Assembly (NCBI GenBank): GCA_020627925.1
Contig: JAHDFY010000001.1
Span: forward strand, 127,297-191,296
Source of the DNA: a bacterium
Lineage (GTDB): Bacteria; Patescibacteriota; Gracilibacteria; Absconditabacterales; Absconditicoccaceae
Direction: 5' to 3'
Length of the DNA stretch: 64,000 bases
Shown here: positions 12,516 to 22,999 of the stretch, in pieces
Numbering within the stretch: position 1 is the stretch's first letter
Layout: each line of letters begins with the position of its first letter
Program-made: the position numbers and the translations under genes
Notes under the pieces: generated by a model
What the model saw: the letters and a program-made list of their open reading frames with translations, nothing else
Database searches by the model: none
Told to the model about the DNA's origin: nothing

Positions 12516-13036
12516 TAAATACTGTGGAAAACCAACAAAAGAACGTAACTTTTCCACAGCTTTTTAACAAAAATGTGAAAAACATGTAAAAAGTAGTACT
12601 TCAATAAAAGAAAACAAAACATTACAAGAACAATTATCATATAAAACTAATTCTTATATAACAAGAAAAATAAAAGAGTAAAACAAAAAAAAGAATAAAG
12701 AACGAAGTACAATTATTTTTGTGAAAAACTTCAGTAACTCATTACACATATTTTTTGTCAACTTCTGTCGATTTCTCACATTTTCACAAAAGAATGTGAA
12801 AAACTATAAAACTGAAAAAAGAGGAAAAACAAAGGTAACAAATAATATTACACACTTTTAACAAACTTTCTATCATTTATTTATAGTTATTATTATTAAT
12901 TTTTTTTCTTTATTATATTATTTAATACTATAGTAAAGGATGAATAATTCACAGTGTGAAAACACAAACAACATTATACCACAAAAAAAAGACACGGTAT
13001 TGGTCCCGCATCTTTTTTACAATAGTGTTCCAACAA
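12516..13036. other. Candidate replication origin (oriC-like AT-rich region)
   Basis: A 520-base gene-free region. Five 9-mers fit the DnaA-box consensus TTWTNCACA: 12523-12531 (reverse), 12550-12558 (forward), 12574-12582, 12720-12728 and 12795-12803 (all reverse). One-mismatch copies lie at 12780-12788 and near 12954. A nearly pure A/T block at about 12881-12945 could be the unwinding element. To the left, genes from 11774 back to 6741 run leftward; to the right, most genes from 13858 to 39520 run rightward, as expected for leading-strand co-orientation. dnaA itself is not here. Inference; skew analysis would decide. Confidence 0.5.
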
Positions 13037-13504
13037 TTACACTTCAATGATTTCAATTTCTGATTCAGCTTTTTTTTGATGACTTTTGGCTGGAATGAGA
13101 TGACCAGTTGCTCCAAAAAGAACCAACAGTACTCCCAACAATTTCATAAAGTCTCCAATATAAATATTTTGTGACGCATCATCCAACAAATACGTATATG
13201 ATCCAATAATTACTCCAATACCTATAACCAAGAACATTCTTTTGTGCCATTTGATATGAATAGGATAGATTCCATAAGCAACCAAATAAAACACACAAAG
13301 CAGTGATAAAATACCATAGGCTGCAACATTATAATCAACAAATTCTCCTTGTACAATAATTGCGCCATTGTTATACAGCCAAAACAAATACGCCAAAATA
13401 GCAATCCCTGTTGCTGTCACAATACTCCTTTTTAATATATCTCCTCGCATAAACGATGAATAAGTAAGAACATAAAATAACAATATTTTTTTAATTTCTC
13501 CCAC
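13037..13504 (-). CDS. Multi-pass membrane protein, unknown function
   Basis: 155 aa from a GTG at 13504, or 137 aa from the ATG at 13450 (MRGDILKRS), which may be the truer start. Four or so hydrophobic helices alternate with short loops, and the tail is acidic (ESEIEIIEV). TAA stop at 13037-13039. It lies downstream of the small CutA-like gene on the same strand. No family is recognised. Confidence 0.7.
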   Translation of the reverse strand: MGEIKKILLFYVLTYSSFMRGDILKRSIVTATGIAILAYLFWLYNNGAIIVQGEFVDYNVAAYGILSLLCVFYLVAYGIYPIHIKWHKRMFLVIGIGVIIGSYTYLLDDASQNIYIGDFMKLLGVLLVLFGATGHLIPAKSHQKKAESEIEIIEV

Positions 13505-13540
13505 GCTGACTATAGTATTTCACGTACGGTTTGCAAGTGT

Positions 13541-13792
13541 TTAGGGATGATCTATCCACTCGGTGATTCCTCCTTTTTTAAGCATTGTTTCCAGTTGTGA
13601 CCTTTTCTCTTCATTGTACGAAATTATTAACATTTTTTCCTCATTCTTTGTGACTTTTTTGTTAGAATCTAATTGGTAAGAAGCGACATAATTAATTTTC
13701 TTTACTTCAATAGCCGCCCCCGACATTAATAGTCCATTAACCAGACGTCTTAGCAGTCTTCCTTTTTCTTTATATGATACTATCAGTTGCAT
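13541..13792 (-). CDS. Small cytosolic protein, weakly CutA-like
   Basis: 83 aa, ATG 13792 to TAA 13541-13543. The order of elements resembles the divalent-ion tolerance CutA fold: a short strand, a helix KGRLLRRLVNGLL, SGAAIEVKKIN, then EEKMLIISY and a second helix ending in WIDHP. The match is by layout only and I would not assign the gene name. No in-frame TGA in this short frame. Confidence 0.6.
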   Translation of the reverse strand: MQLIVSYKEKGRLLRRLVNGLLMSGAAIEVKKINYVASYQLDSNKKVTKNEEKMLIISYNEEKRSQLETMLKKGGITEWIDHP

Positions 13793-13857
13793 TGCTTTTA
13801 TAAATTGCTATATAAACACTTAGTGAATACTAAGAATTTTATTCGTATCTACAAGAA

Positions 13858-14262
13858 ATGATTATGAAAAAAACGCCAATACTTCTTATGGCTATGGTGA
13901 CGCTTATCCTTGCATGATGTGGAGGTGCAACGCCAGAACAAGTATCAAAAGATACTGCTTTTGCACAATGTTTGACGGACGCAGGTTTCAAAATGTATGG
14001 AGCGAACCGATGTGGACACTGTAAAGAACAAAAAGAAATGTTCTGAGTAAAAGCATTTGATGCTGTTAAATACGTTGAATGTACCAAAGAAAAGCTACAA
14101 TGTGAAATGGCAAGTGTTACTGCTTATCCAACGTGGATTGGGCCTGGATATAAAAAATCAGGAGTACACACTTTTGCACAATTGGAAAAAGTAAGTGGAT
14201 GTGCATATGAGCCACAACAACAAGAAACAGGAACAAATCTTTCAGGAACAGAAAACAAATAA
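13858..14262 (+). CDS. Lipoprotein with VKOR-type thioredoxin-like domain
   Basis: 134 aa. A signal sequence ends in the lipobox LAGC, whose Gly is a TGA codon, so the protein should be lipid-anchored outside the membrane. The mature part matches the thioredoxin-like domain found fused to vitamin K epoxide reductases: GFKMYGANRCGHCKEQK with a CxxC redox pair, MFGVKAFDAVKYVEC, and AYPTWIGPG with the cis-Pro. Likely a disulfide oxidoreductase for exported proteins such as the Cys-rich pilin and secreted proteins nearby. A Gln/Thr/Ser tail follows. The stand-alone form, without the VKOR membrane part, is notable. Confidence 0.85.
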
Positions 14263-14386
14263 AGCTACGTAATTTCAGCTTTTTTTGCTATTATTTTGAT
14301 GTATTATAAAAAAAAATACATTTTTCTGTCACAAATATATTACTCACTCGTATTAGTGGGTGATATTCCTTTTATATTTCTAACCT

Positions 14387-16063
14387 ATGGACTGTTCTAT
14401 TATGAATATAGCAGGATACTTTCAGCAAAAAAGAAGCCATATTTTGTCTCAAGAGGACAAACTTGCGATCTACAACAAAATTATGGCAAAAACGAGGCCT
14501 CAAACGAAACCTAGTCTTTTTTCTAGGCTCTCGGTTTTTCGTCATGCTGTTTCTGTTATGTTTGTGGTTGTCTTGATGACAGGTTCTTTCTATACATTCG
14601 GTCCTGGGGTTTTTAATACTATTTTTCTCTCACAAGATAGAGTGCAAGCCATCGATGTAGCAAAAATCATTGATGTAGAATGATTCTATCAAATCAAATG
14701 AAGTGATAATAGAAAAGTAATTTCTGATACAATTCACGACGGAGATATTATTGATGTAAATCAAGGCTCGTCATTACTGTTAGAAATCGCTTCTCATAAC
14801 GCAAAAATTCTTTGACCAGCATCGTTCAAAGTGACTTATGTTGGGAAAAAAACAAACAACACAAAAGAGTACCGTCTCAAAATGATCCACGGAGACTATG
14901 TTGCAGTAGAATCAAAAAAACCTTCCCTCGATATTTCCAATGAGAATGTTTCGGTGGAGACTAATGATGGTCTTGTAATCAATGAAACTGATGAAGTACT
15001 AAAAGCAAAAAAAGAAGATCAAAAAAATACTCAAGAAGACAAAAAAACACGTTTTACACTCACAAAAAAAGCTAATAAAAACGTGGTAGATAATAGTGGA
15101 ACTGAGCAAGTTATTCTAACTCATGCAGAAAAAAATGTTGAAGCAATTTTTGTTCCAGATCGTCAGATTGCTACTATCAATGAAGTAGAAAAAAATACAC
15201 AAGCACTTGATGTTATTGTTGCAGAAACACAGCAACAAACTGAAGTAATTGAACAATTAGCCCTTTCAGGAACTCTCGAAACATGAGGTTTCATTACAGG
15301 AGTTGTGACTGTTAATTCTGGTTCTCAAATATCATGATCACTTCTCTCTGGAGCACAAAACACTGGTGGTGTTGTGATCTCATCAGGTACGATAATTCAA
15401 CAATTAACTGGTGCAACAACACAAAATCAATCAGGAATAGTGCTAACAATCACAGGTTCTCAAAATACACTACCAAATTCAGGACAAATTGATTCACCTA
15501 CAACATGATCAGCATTACTTTCTGGTGACACAAATACTACTGCTCAAACACTACCATCTGGTGCTGTAAACTCATGAAATACAACAGAGCCACTTATAAA
15601 CAATAAAACAATTACCGCTAGAGAATTACAAAAAGAGCAAAAAATACTAATAAATGAAGATTTTTACTATGCAGTCGAACAACAATTACATAGCCCATTT
15701 CTTCAAAAACAGCTCGAATCAATTACTTTAGCGCATTCGATGGGTAAGGCGCAACAAGTTACTACACTACTCAACACCTTGCATGTAAGAATTAATTCGC
15801 TACATGACCTTATGGGAGAAAAAAACCCTTACAATGTGATTTCCTTTGAAAGTACAATGAAAGCAATTGAAAGCCTAAAACAATACATGCAACAAAATAA
15901 TATAGACGCACACTACATTCATAATTTAACAGTGGTAAAAGAGTGGCTTATGGTTTTGGCAACACTTCCGGAAGGTGAATTTAGTCAAGAAGAAGAAATG
16001 ACTCGAACAACCATACAAGAAAAACGAAATCTCAAGGAAAGAATTTCTTTGCAATTTCATTAG
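14387..16063 (+). CDS. FecR-like membrane-anchored protein with low-complexity linker
   Basis: 558 aa. The cytosolic N-terminus (about 1-45) is followed by one membrane helix (about 52-72, VSVMFVVVLMTGSFYTFG). Next comes a FecR-like domain with HDGDIIDVNQGSSLLLEI and KMIHGDYVAVESKK. After that lies a Ser/Gly/Thr/Asn linker full of TGA glycines, then a helical C-terminal domain (about 405-558). FecR-type proteins often work with ECF sigma factors, but no sigma gene is adjacent. The ATG at 14387 directly follows an in-frame TAA; ATG 14402 (MNIAGYF) is an alternative. Family call is moderate. Confidence 0.72.
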
Positions 16064-16093
16064 CATACAAACAAATCATCACAAAATATAATG

Positions 16094-16130
16094 AAAAAAC
16101 TGACTGCTTGGTTAGTTTTTTCTTTTTTTC
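16094..16130 (+). terminator. Terminator after the FecR-like gene
   Basis: Stem AAAAAACTGAC / GTTAGTTTTTT (one G-T pair) around TGCTTG, followed by TCTTTTTTT. Confidence 0.75.
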
Positions 16131-16245
16131 TCATAAAGATATTTATTCACGTTACTTCTTTTTTGTTGCAAATATGTCGTTGAAATTGCTGATCAGATAG
16201 AGTATAGTGAGAAAAGTAATCCACTTTGTCTAATAAAAATAATAT

Positions 16246-17379
16246 ATGAAAAATTCAAAGCTTTTTCTTGGATGACTCCTGCTATCTCTTATTTGCATAT
16301 TACGAATAACATGAGGTAAAAGTACCATAAGTCCCCAAACAATACAATGAATCGCACAAAGACATGACCACTTTTGGTCAAAATTAATGCTTAATTCAGG
16401 ACAAAAAGAATCCTTATATACTATTGAAGCATCATCTCAAATACCTGAGCTTATTTCTCATTTTTCAATCAATGGGACCTGAATTTTTGATCAAAATACA
16501 GCAATTGATTTGTTTACTTTTGCTACTAACATCGACGCGTGAAAGAAAAAAGACTCTTTTTCTGTAACGGGTATGATAGAAAGATTTATCACACAAGATA
16601 AAAAAGCAGTCAAGATTCATGATGTGCAACGAGAATATAAAAAATTTGAAGAGCTGAGAGAGTTATTGAATAATTTAGTCACCTATACTAAATGACAGCG
16701 AATTTGACTAGAAAAACAAAAAGGCGCTTATTTTTTGACCCACTCTATGCAAATTAATGAATGGGCTTCGATGACGAGATCTTTCATCGTACCTTTTTTA
16801 TTATGAGACAAGCAACAAGAAATAATCAGTACACAACAAAAAAAATGACTAATAGATGCTCTTGTATGAGTTACAAAAAAAACTAGTCTTTTTGACTTTG
16901 GTCAGATAACAGAAAGTGAAATTGACGGTCTTTTTTATGAAGAATTTTTTGACCCAAAAAATGCATCACTCACTATACAGTGACTGACTCATCCATCATG
17001 GTCATCGTTATTTGCTATGCAGATAACTCCAACTTCTGGATCAGTAACATTGACAGATCAACAGCATGGAGTGGCAATTTCTCGAGAATGGAACCGTCTT
17101 ACTAATTATATTTCTTGATCAATAACATTAGAACAAACAAATGAAAAAGTCTCTTTTGTAGGAACGATTCACAAAAGTTCAGGTAGTACAAAAGAACAAT
17201 ATGATTATCAAGGTGAATTGATAATTCGTTTGCAATGAGGCCCTGTTTTTAATAAATATGATTCACTATATTATAGTTTTGATTGATCTCATATATACAC
17301 CCAAAACAATGAAAATATACAAGATTTTGTACAAGACACTCTTCCTTTTCACAAAATCATTGAACAGTTTCAGTTGTAA
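16246..17379 (+). CDS. Exported or membrane-anchored protein of unknown function, invisible in the standard code
   Basis: 377 aa from ATG 16246 to TAA 17377-17379, but only when UGA is Gly. About 14 TGA codons break it so badly that no 60-codon frame survives in the standard code. An N-terminal hydrophobic stretch (residues 5-20, LFLGGLLLSLICIL) acts as signal or anchor. The rest alternates amphipathic helices and beta-like strands with paired repeats (FVPFLLGDKQQE, DSLYYSFDGSH). No family is recognised. It lies 23 bases before the LCP-family gene and could share its transcript, which hints at an envelope role. Confidence 0.75.
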
Positions 17380-17402
17380 TATTTTAATATTTATCTCTCA
17401 AT

Positions 17403-18905
17403 ATGCGAAAAAAAAGCTTTAAAAAGAAAAAAGTATCACAAAGAGATAATTTATTGGTGGCGGAAAGTTGGAAAAAGCGACTCACCGATCCTTTTTATCT
17501 TTTGAGATGAGGTGTGTTTTTGGGATGTGTGCTGCTTGTGATGTTTTTTTGACGTACATTGCGAGGAGCTGCTCAATATTCTATCAACGCGATAGGATAT
17601 CAAACTGTCAAACTGGTCTCTCAATCCTTTTGAGACCCTATGGAAAAAGACCTTAATGGTAATATTAATGTATTGTTTATTGGAGTTGGAGGTGAAAATC
17701 ACGCAGGTGGATACTTAGCAGACACTGTTATTGTTGCTTCTTTTGATCCAGCACTCAATACCGTTTCAATGATATCAATTCCAAGAGATCTTTTTATTAA
17801 TTACAAAGGGCAATACGCACAAAAAATCAATGCACTTTTTGCTTGGAAGTATAATAATGTAGTAGTCCCAGAAGCGCTTGATGAATCAATGATTGCTGAT
17901 TACAAGGTGGCAGAATCAGCGGTTGCATTGGCAGAAAAGGCAGCAGACATCACGTGATTAGATATTCCTTACTATGCTCTTATTGATTTTGCTTGATTTG
18001 AAGAGTTGATAGATACAGTGGGTGGAATTGATATAGAAATTCCTTATGCGATTCACGACGTACAGTACCCTTGACCAAATAACACGTATCAAACATTTTC
18101 TATTGCTGCGTGAATGCAAAATCTTGATGGAGAAACTGCGCTGAAATATGCAAGATCAAGAAAAACAACTTCAGATTTTTCTAGATCACAAAGACAACAG
18201 CTCATCATAAAAGCTGTCTTAAAAAAATTAACCGATTCAGAAAGTCTTACATCGGTAAATACAATGAAAAAGTTGTATGAACAATATAAAAAAATGGTAA
18301 AAACCAATGTAACAGCAAGAAATGCAGTAGCAATGATTGATTATGCATATGATATGCCAGAAATACTAACATTTGGTTATACAACAGAATGCTCTAATGC
18401 AGTATGGAGAACTATGAAACCAGGTTGTCTTTTGTATTTTCCTCCAAGGGAGTGATTTAATGGTATGGCAACGATGCTTCCTATTGGTGCATCAAGTGCG
18501 CAAGTATCAAACTATGATATGACAGCATTTTTTGCTTATGTTGTTGCTCATAATGCATGAATTTTTAAAGAAAAAGCAAGCATTGCAATACGTAATGCTA
18601 TCGATCCAGATGTTGCGGCAAGTTATGTATACAGGAATGGTCTAGCATGAAAAACAGCAGCAAAACTTCGTAGGTACTGATTTGATGTACAAGAAGTTGA
18701 TAACGATGAAAAAAACCTAGAAAAAACTACTATTTATGTCTATGGAACAGGGTCTTTCCAACATTCAATTGATCTACTAGAAAAATTTATCCCCACCGAG
18801 GTAGTAGAAGTTGGTTCATGAGATAGCAAGCATGATATTGTTATTTTATTAGGAAATGATTATGTTCAAAAAATAGGAGATAAACCGTTTAATTACTATA
18901 GATAA
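17403..18905 (+). CDS. LytR-CpsA-Psr (LCP) family cell-wall glycopolymer transferase
   Basis: 500 aa. LCP enzymes attach glycopolymers from lipid carriers to peptidoglycan outside the membrane. One N-terminal membrane helix (about 38-55). The LCP catalytic domain shows NVLFIGVGG, LADTVIVASFD, SIPRDLFINY (phosphate-binding Arg) and LKYARSRKTTSDFSRSQRQ. The C-terminus (about 395-500) looks like a LytR_C domain (IYVYGTGSFQHSIDLLEKF). TGA glycines are frequent. Only one base separates its TAA from the RNase III start. Confidence 0.92.
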
Positions 18906-18906
18906 T

Positions 18907-19635
18907 ATGTTTACATCAGAAGTCATAGAAAAAATTTCTTGACGAGAAAACTATGTTTATTCGCTGGATATATGAGTCATGACAGTGCAAGATAAAGAAT
19001 TGCTTGCAACAACATTCGTTCACAAGTCGTACGCAGCAGATTATACCCAACCAATGGCATTTAACGAAAGATTGGAATTTTTATGAGATGGTATATTGGG
19101 TGCCATAATAAATAAATTTCTCTTTTTAAAGTATAAGAATGCACCAGAATCAAAGCTAACGCTTTACAAGATTGGTTTAGTTAGAGAAGAAACGCTTGCA
19201 CAAGTAGCAAGAGATATTCATTTATGAGGGCAGCTTTTTCTTGGAAAAGGAGAAAAAAAACAAGATGGAGACAAAAAAGATTCAATTTTATCAGATGCAT
19301 TGGAAGCATTGCTTGGTTTTTTGTACCTTGATGCATGAATTGAATCGGTAGAAGCATTTATTCAAAAATATATTTTTACAAGAATTGATGATATTTCTCA
19401 AAGAGAAGGAAAAAGTTTCAAATCACTCATTCAAGAACATGTCCAAAAAAAGTTAAAAATATTACCTGTGTATACGACCACTGCACATGAAACGGACACA
19501 AAATGAAATGTTTATTTGTATAAAGCGGTACTTAGCGTTCAAGAAGAATTGCGAGGTGAATGAGTAGCAAAAAACAAAAAAAAAGCCCAAGAAGAGGCTG
19601 CCAAAGACGCTTACAATAAAAAAATAGAAATCTAA
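18907..19635 (+). CDS. rnc: Ribonuclease III
   Basis: Double-stranded-RNA endonuclease for rRNA and mRNA processing; 242 aa. The signature NERLEFLGDGIL (Gly of LGDG is TGA) sits near residue 52, and [15 protein letters not shown] supplies the second catalytic acidic cluster. The C-terminal double-stranded RNA-binding domain starts near residue 165 ([14 protein letters not shown]) and ends with [13 protein letters not shown]. Placed one base after the LCP gene, so probably cotranscribed. Confidence 0.94.
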
Positions 19636-19703
19636 TCCCTTGTAATGGTTTGACAAATCACTATTCATACAAAGAATGATTTTTAGATTTATTTCACAAA
19701 AAA

Positions 19704-20678
19704 ATGAGATTTTCAATTATCAGAAGATCATACTTGTGGTTGATTATGGGAGGAGGTTTAGCACTTCTTTCTGCAACATTATTTTTGCTACACTTTAACC
19801 TTTCTATTGAATTTACAGGAGGAGTAGAAATGTCTATTGCAACACAAACAACAGAAGATACCATTGAAAACACTCTTGAAGAGTCACTAGAAAAAGCAGG
19901 TTTTGAATGAGTTTCTGTTGGAGCAAATAAGCAAGTTGATGGCAATACCAATGTCGTTATTAATATTGGTTTATCAGAAGACTCGCAAGTGAAAGAAATT
20001 TCACAAAATGTACAAGGCACTATGTTAACCAATAATATCATTTCATCAGAAGAAGATGTTCTTGGATTATCTTTGATTGGACCTAGTATTGGAGGAAATA
20101 TGAAAAATACTACGATGTTCATTTTGATTGCAGGATTAATCGCTGTTGCTGTGTATATGATGTTCTCATTTGCGGGTATTAGAGATTTTGTTTCTCCATC
20201 AAGTTTGGCGGTCGTTACAATTATTACAATGCTATTTGATCTTACTATTACAAGTGGAGCATATGGGTTGTATATGTGGATAGATCCAACGATCCAAATC
20301 AATACGGTATTCGTTACTGCAATGCTGATGATTATGGGTTATAGTATCAACGATACCATTATTATTATGGATAGAATCAGAGAAAACATCACAAGACGTA
20401 AAGATAATCTTGGAAAAGGTCTGCTTTATGGTCAAGTATTCGAGGATAGTATTTGGCAAACAATGAGAAGATCAATAGGAACATCTTTATCAACATTCCT
20501 TGTTGTCTTTGTCTTATTTATCTTTAGCTTCATGTACAATGCAACGCTGATTCAACACTTCGCATTTGTCTTGAGTATCGGTGTGATAGCAGGAACATAT
20601 TCATCAATATTTATTGCTGCACCACTTGTTTACCTTATTCTTGGTAAATTCAAAAAAGAACAAAAAAAACTAAAGTAG
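19704..20678 (+). CDS. secF: Protein translocase subunit SecF
   Basis: 324 aa with six predicted membrane helices. It assists Sec export by using the proton-motive force. The N-terminal helix is followed by IEFTGGVEM, a periplasmic loop, the LSLIGPSIGGNM motif, and the GYSINDTIIIMDRIREN motif in the later helices. One in-frame TGA (19908-19910) is Gly. secD is not adjacent (rnc is upstream), whereas in many genomes the two are paired or fused. Start ATG 19704 gives the usual short cytosolic N-terminus. Confidence 0.94.
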
Positions 20679-20697
20679 TTAATTCTATAATTTGACA

Positions 20698-20730
20698 AGA
20701 AGAGTCACAATAAAGTGGCTCTTTTGTTAT
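20698..20730 (+). terminator. Terminator after secF
   Basis: Stem AAGAGTCAC / GTGGCTCTT (one G-T pair), AATAAA loop, then TTGTTATTCTTTTT. Confidence 0.75.
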
Positions 20731-20850
20731 TCTTTTTTAGAGTTTTCCAAAACAAGAAAAGGAGAAAAAAGAATCCTTTGTTGTTTTTTATTGAGTGAAA
20801 CGTAGGATATCCCTATTACGTCAAATCTTATGTCTTGTATATTATAACTA

Positions 20851-22722
20851 ATGAAGAACGTGAAAATACAACCAAAAACTATCAAACTACTCTCTCTTTT
20901 TTCTTTTTCATTGCTGCTATCTGCTTGTGCTGCACCTGAAGAAGCATCAATAGAAAAGCAAGCTTTTATCGTAGAGACGAAACCTCTTGCATCTTTTGAT
21001 CAAGCAGCTTTTATCGAAAAAAGTGGAAAACTTGTTGGTTCTCAAGAAATCCAAGTTTCATCACAAGCGAGAGGAAGAATTGCAACTATTAACGTTATCG
21101 AATGACAACGTGTTCGTAAGTGACAATCAATACTCAGCTTACAAGATACGGTAGATAACTTAAGAATTTCTCTAGAAAGGGCAAAGCTTGCAGAAGAAAG
21201 AGCAAGACTTAACTATGAACAAACCAAAGTTAACATAGAAAAATGAATTGATGATTTGGAACTAGCTCTTGATAGTGCACAGAACACCCTTTCGACAACG
21301 AACTCACAAACAGAGCAAACACTTGATCAAGCAGAGCTGTCTTTAGAAAACGCCTTGTCTTCCAACAAAGGGAGTAAGGCTACTCTTGACTACCAAAAAG
21401 CAATCACTGACTTGAAAAATACCATCACAAGCACAAAAAATAGTTTTGGTGTGCAGTACGATTCATTGGTTGCAATGATAGATTCTGCTGCATATCAAGG
21501 AGATGTTATCTTATGATTAACGGATGATTTCAAATCGCTCAACGATAGATTTGAATTATTTCTTGGAGCAAAAAATACGCAATCATTGAGAGATGCAGAA
21601 GCATTGCTAAGAGAACTCTATGCCGTACAAGCTGATCTAAAAACGGTTGATTCATCGTGAACAAGTTATTCTAATGCACAAATGCTCGAACAACTCAAGA
21701 AATTTGATGATGCTTATAGTGTGGTTGATGAATTTCTTGATACCATTTTGCTTGTTTTGGAAAGCTCAACAGAGAGTGTTGAATTAACACAAAATCAAAT
21801 TAATGGATTCATTTCGGTCTTTCGTGGTATACAAACCTCATATACTGCAACATACGGCGGGTATATTGCTTATTACAACGGAGCACAAAATCTTTTTTCA
21901 TCACTTATCAATGATGGAGAAACAACATTGATTGATCAACAAGTAGAAATTCTACAAAAAAATATAGAAATAGCAGAAGAAAATGCAAAAATTGCTTATG
22001 ATCAGGCTTTTACCTCGGTCAAAGATCTCCGTTTCAAAGCTGAGCTTGGCCTAAAATCAGCCCAATCAAATCTAGATAATGCAAAGGCAACAAAGAGAAC
22101 ACAACTAGATCTTTTACGCAACGCATGGAATGATGCAAAAAATGCAAGAATAGAACTAGAACTCAAGTATAGAAATTTCTTTGTTACTTCTCCTATTGAT
22201 GGTGTTATTGGAGATATTCTTGTTGACAGATGACAAGAAGTAGGAATAGGTACTCCTTTGTTTACAGTAGTCAATCAAACGAAACAACAAATAGAAATAT
22301 GACTTTCATCAAAGGAGCGTCAATTTGTTGATACACAAACAGATATTGTGGTTATTAGTGATGAACAAACTTATTCTGGTCAAATCCTCTCAATTGCGAC
22401 GGTAGCAAGCCAAAATCTTCAATATAAAACAATTGTTGATATCTCTTCAACAGTACAACTTGTTGGTAATGTTGCCAAAGTAATAGTTCCTATTATTACA
22501 AACCATGTTCTTTTGCCATTGGATATTGTTACCATTACAAAGCCAAACCATGGATTCATCTACATAAAAAAAGGTGATACTGTCCAAAAAATATTTGTAG
22601 ACTTAGGTGACGTTTTTGATGACAAGATAGAGTTATTATCTCCTCTCACGTGAAAAGCTGAAATAGTAACAACATCAGTAAAAAACTATGATAATACCAA
22701 CTTCTATTATGAATTTAGATAA
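20851..22722 (+). CDS. Membrane-fusion (HlyD/RND adaptor) lipoprotein
   Basis: 623 aa. The signal peptide ends in lipobox LLLSAC. A biotinyl-lipoyl-like half-motif follows (GSQEIQVSSQARGRI, then GQRVRKGQSILSLQD with TGA glycines). A very long alpha-helical coiled-coil hairpin runs from about residue 110 to 445, and the second lipoyl half reads TSPIDGVIGDILVDRGQEV. A beta-barrel domain and a C-terminal domain close it. Such adaptors bridge inner-membrane ABC or RND exporters to the outside, but no transporter gene follows here. The coiled coil is longer than in typical adaptors. Confidence 0.85.
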
Positions 22723-22737
22723 CAAAATTATCTAAAT
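22713..22737 (+). terminator. Inverted repeat spanning the adaptor-gene stop codon
   Basis: Perfect 10-base stem ATTTAGATAA / TTATCTAAAT with loop CAAAA; the TAA stop is inside the left arm. The T-run comes only 18 bases later, so termination is uncertain. Confidence 0.4.
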
Positions 22738-22759
22738 ACGATAACTATATGAATTTTTT

Positions 22760-22788
22760 TTGAAAAAGTGTTGTATTTTTTGTATGTA
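22760..22788 (+). promoter_or_regulatory. Possible sigma70-type promoter for a short transcript
   Basis: TTGAAA at 22760-22765, a 17-base spacer, TATGTA at 22783-22788. It lies about 40 bases upstream of a 28-codon frame and about 180 bases upstream of a strong terminator. Confidence 0.4.
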
Positions 22789-22826
22789 TTAATAAAAAAC
22801 ATAGTACTTTATCTTTCAAAACGCAG

Positions 22827-22913
22827 ATGAACAGAGTAACAAAACTGTTTATTATTCTGATCTCAATCCTCTCTCTTGCGGGTAGGACGCGTTTTTGATG
22901 GAATAAAAACTAG
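22827..22913 (+). CDS. Tiny hydrophobic peptide or part of a small RNA
   Basis: 28 codons from ATG to TAG with one TGA Gly. Residues 7-19 form a hydrophobic stretch (LFIILISILSLAG) flanked by basic residues, and a Trp lies near the end. It sits alone between a possible promoter (22760-22788) and a strong terminator (22942-22978), so it may be a leader or membrane peptide. The transcript may equally be non-coding. Low confidence because of length. Confidence 0.3.
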
Positions 22914-22941
22914 AGACACAAGTACTCTTCCAAAAACATTC

Positions 22942-22978
22942 GCTTCTTACTCGCTCAACCGAGTAAGAAGCTTTTTTT
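22942..22978 (+). terminator. Strong rho-independent terminator
   Basis: 12-base perfect stem GCTTCTTACTCG / CGAGTAAGAAGC, loop CTCAAC, then seven T. It is 220 bases past the previous gene and 22 before the next, so it most likely ends a separate short transcript. Confidence 0.85.
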
Positions 22979-22999
22979 ATAAATAAGAATGATCAAAAA

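Noticed and set aside
14296-14514. 72-codon plus-strand frame overlapping the FecR-like gene start
   Set aside because: Different frame from the long FecR-like gene and ends within it; probably chance.
19694-20302. 202-codon minus-strand frame opposite secF
   Set aside because: It is the antisense shadow of a well-supported SecF with intact motifs; its own translation shows no family and odd composition.
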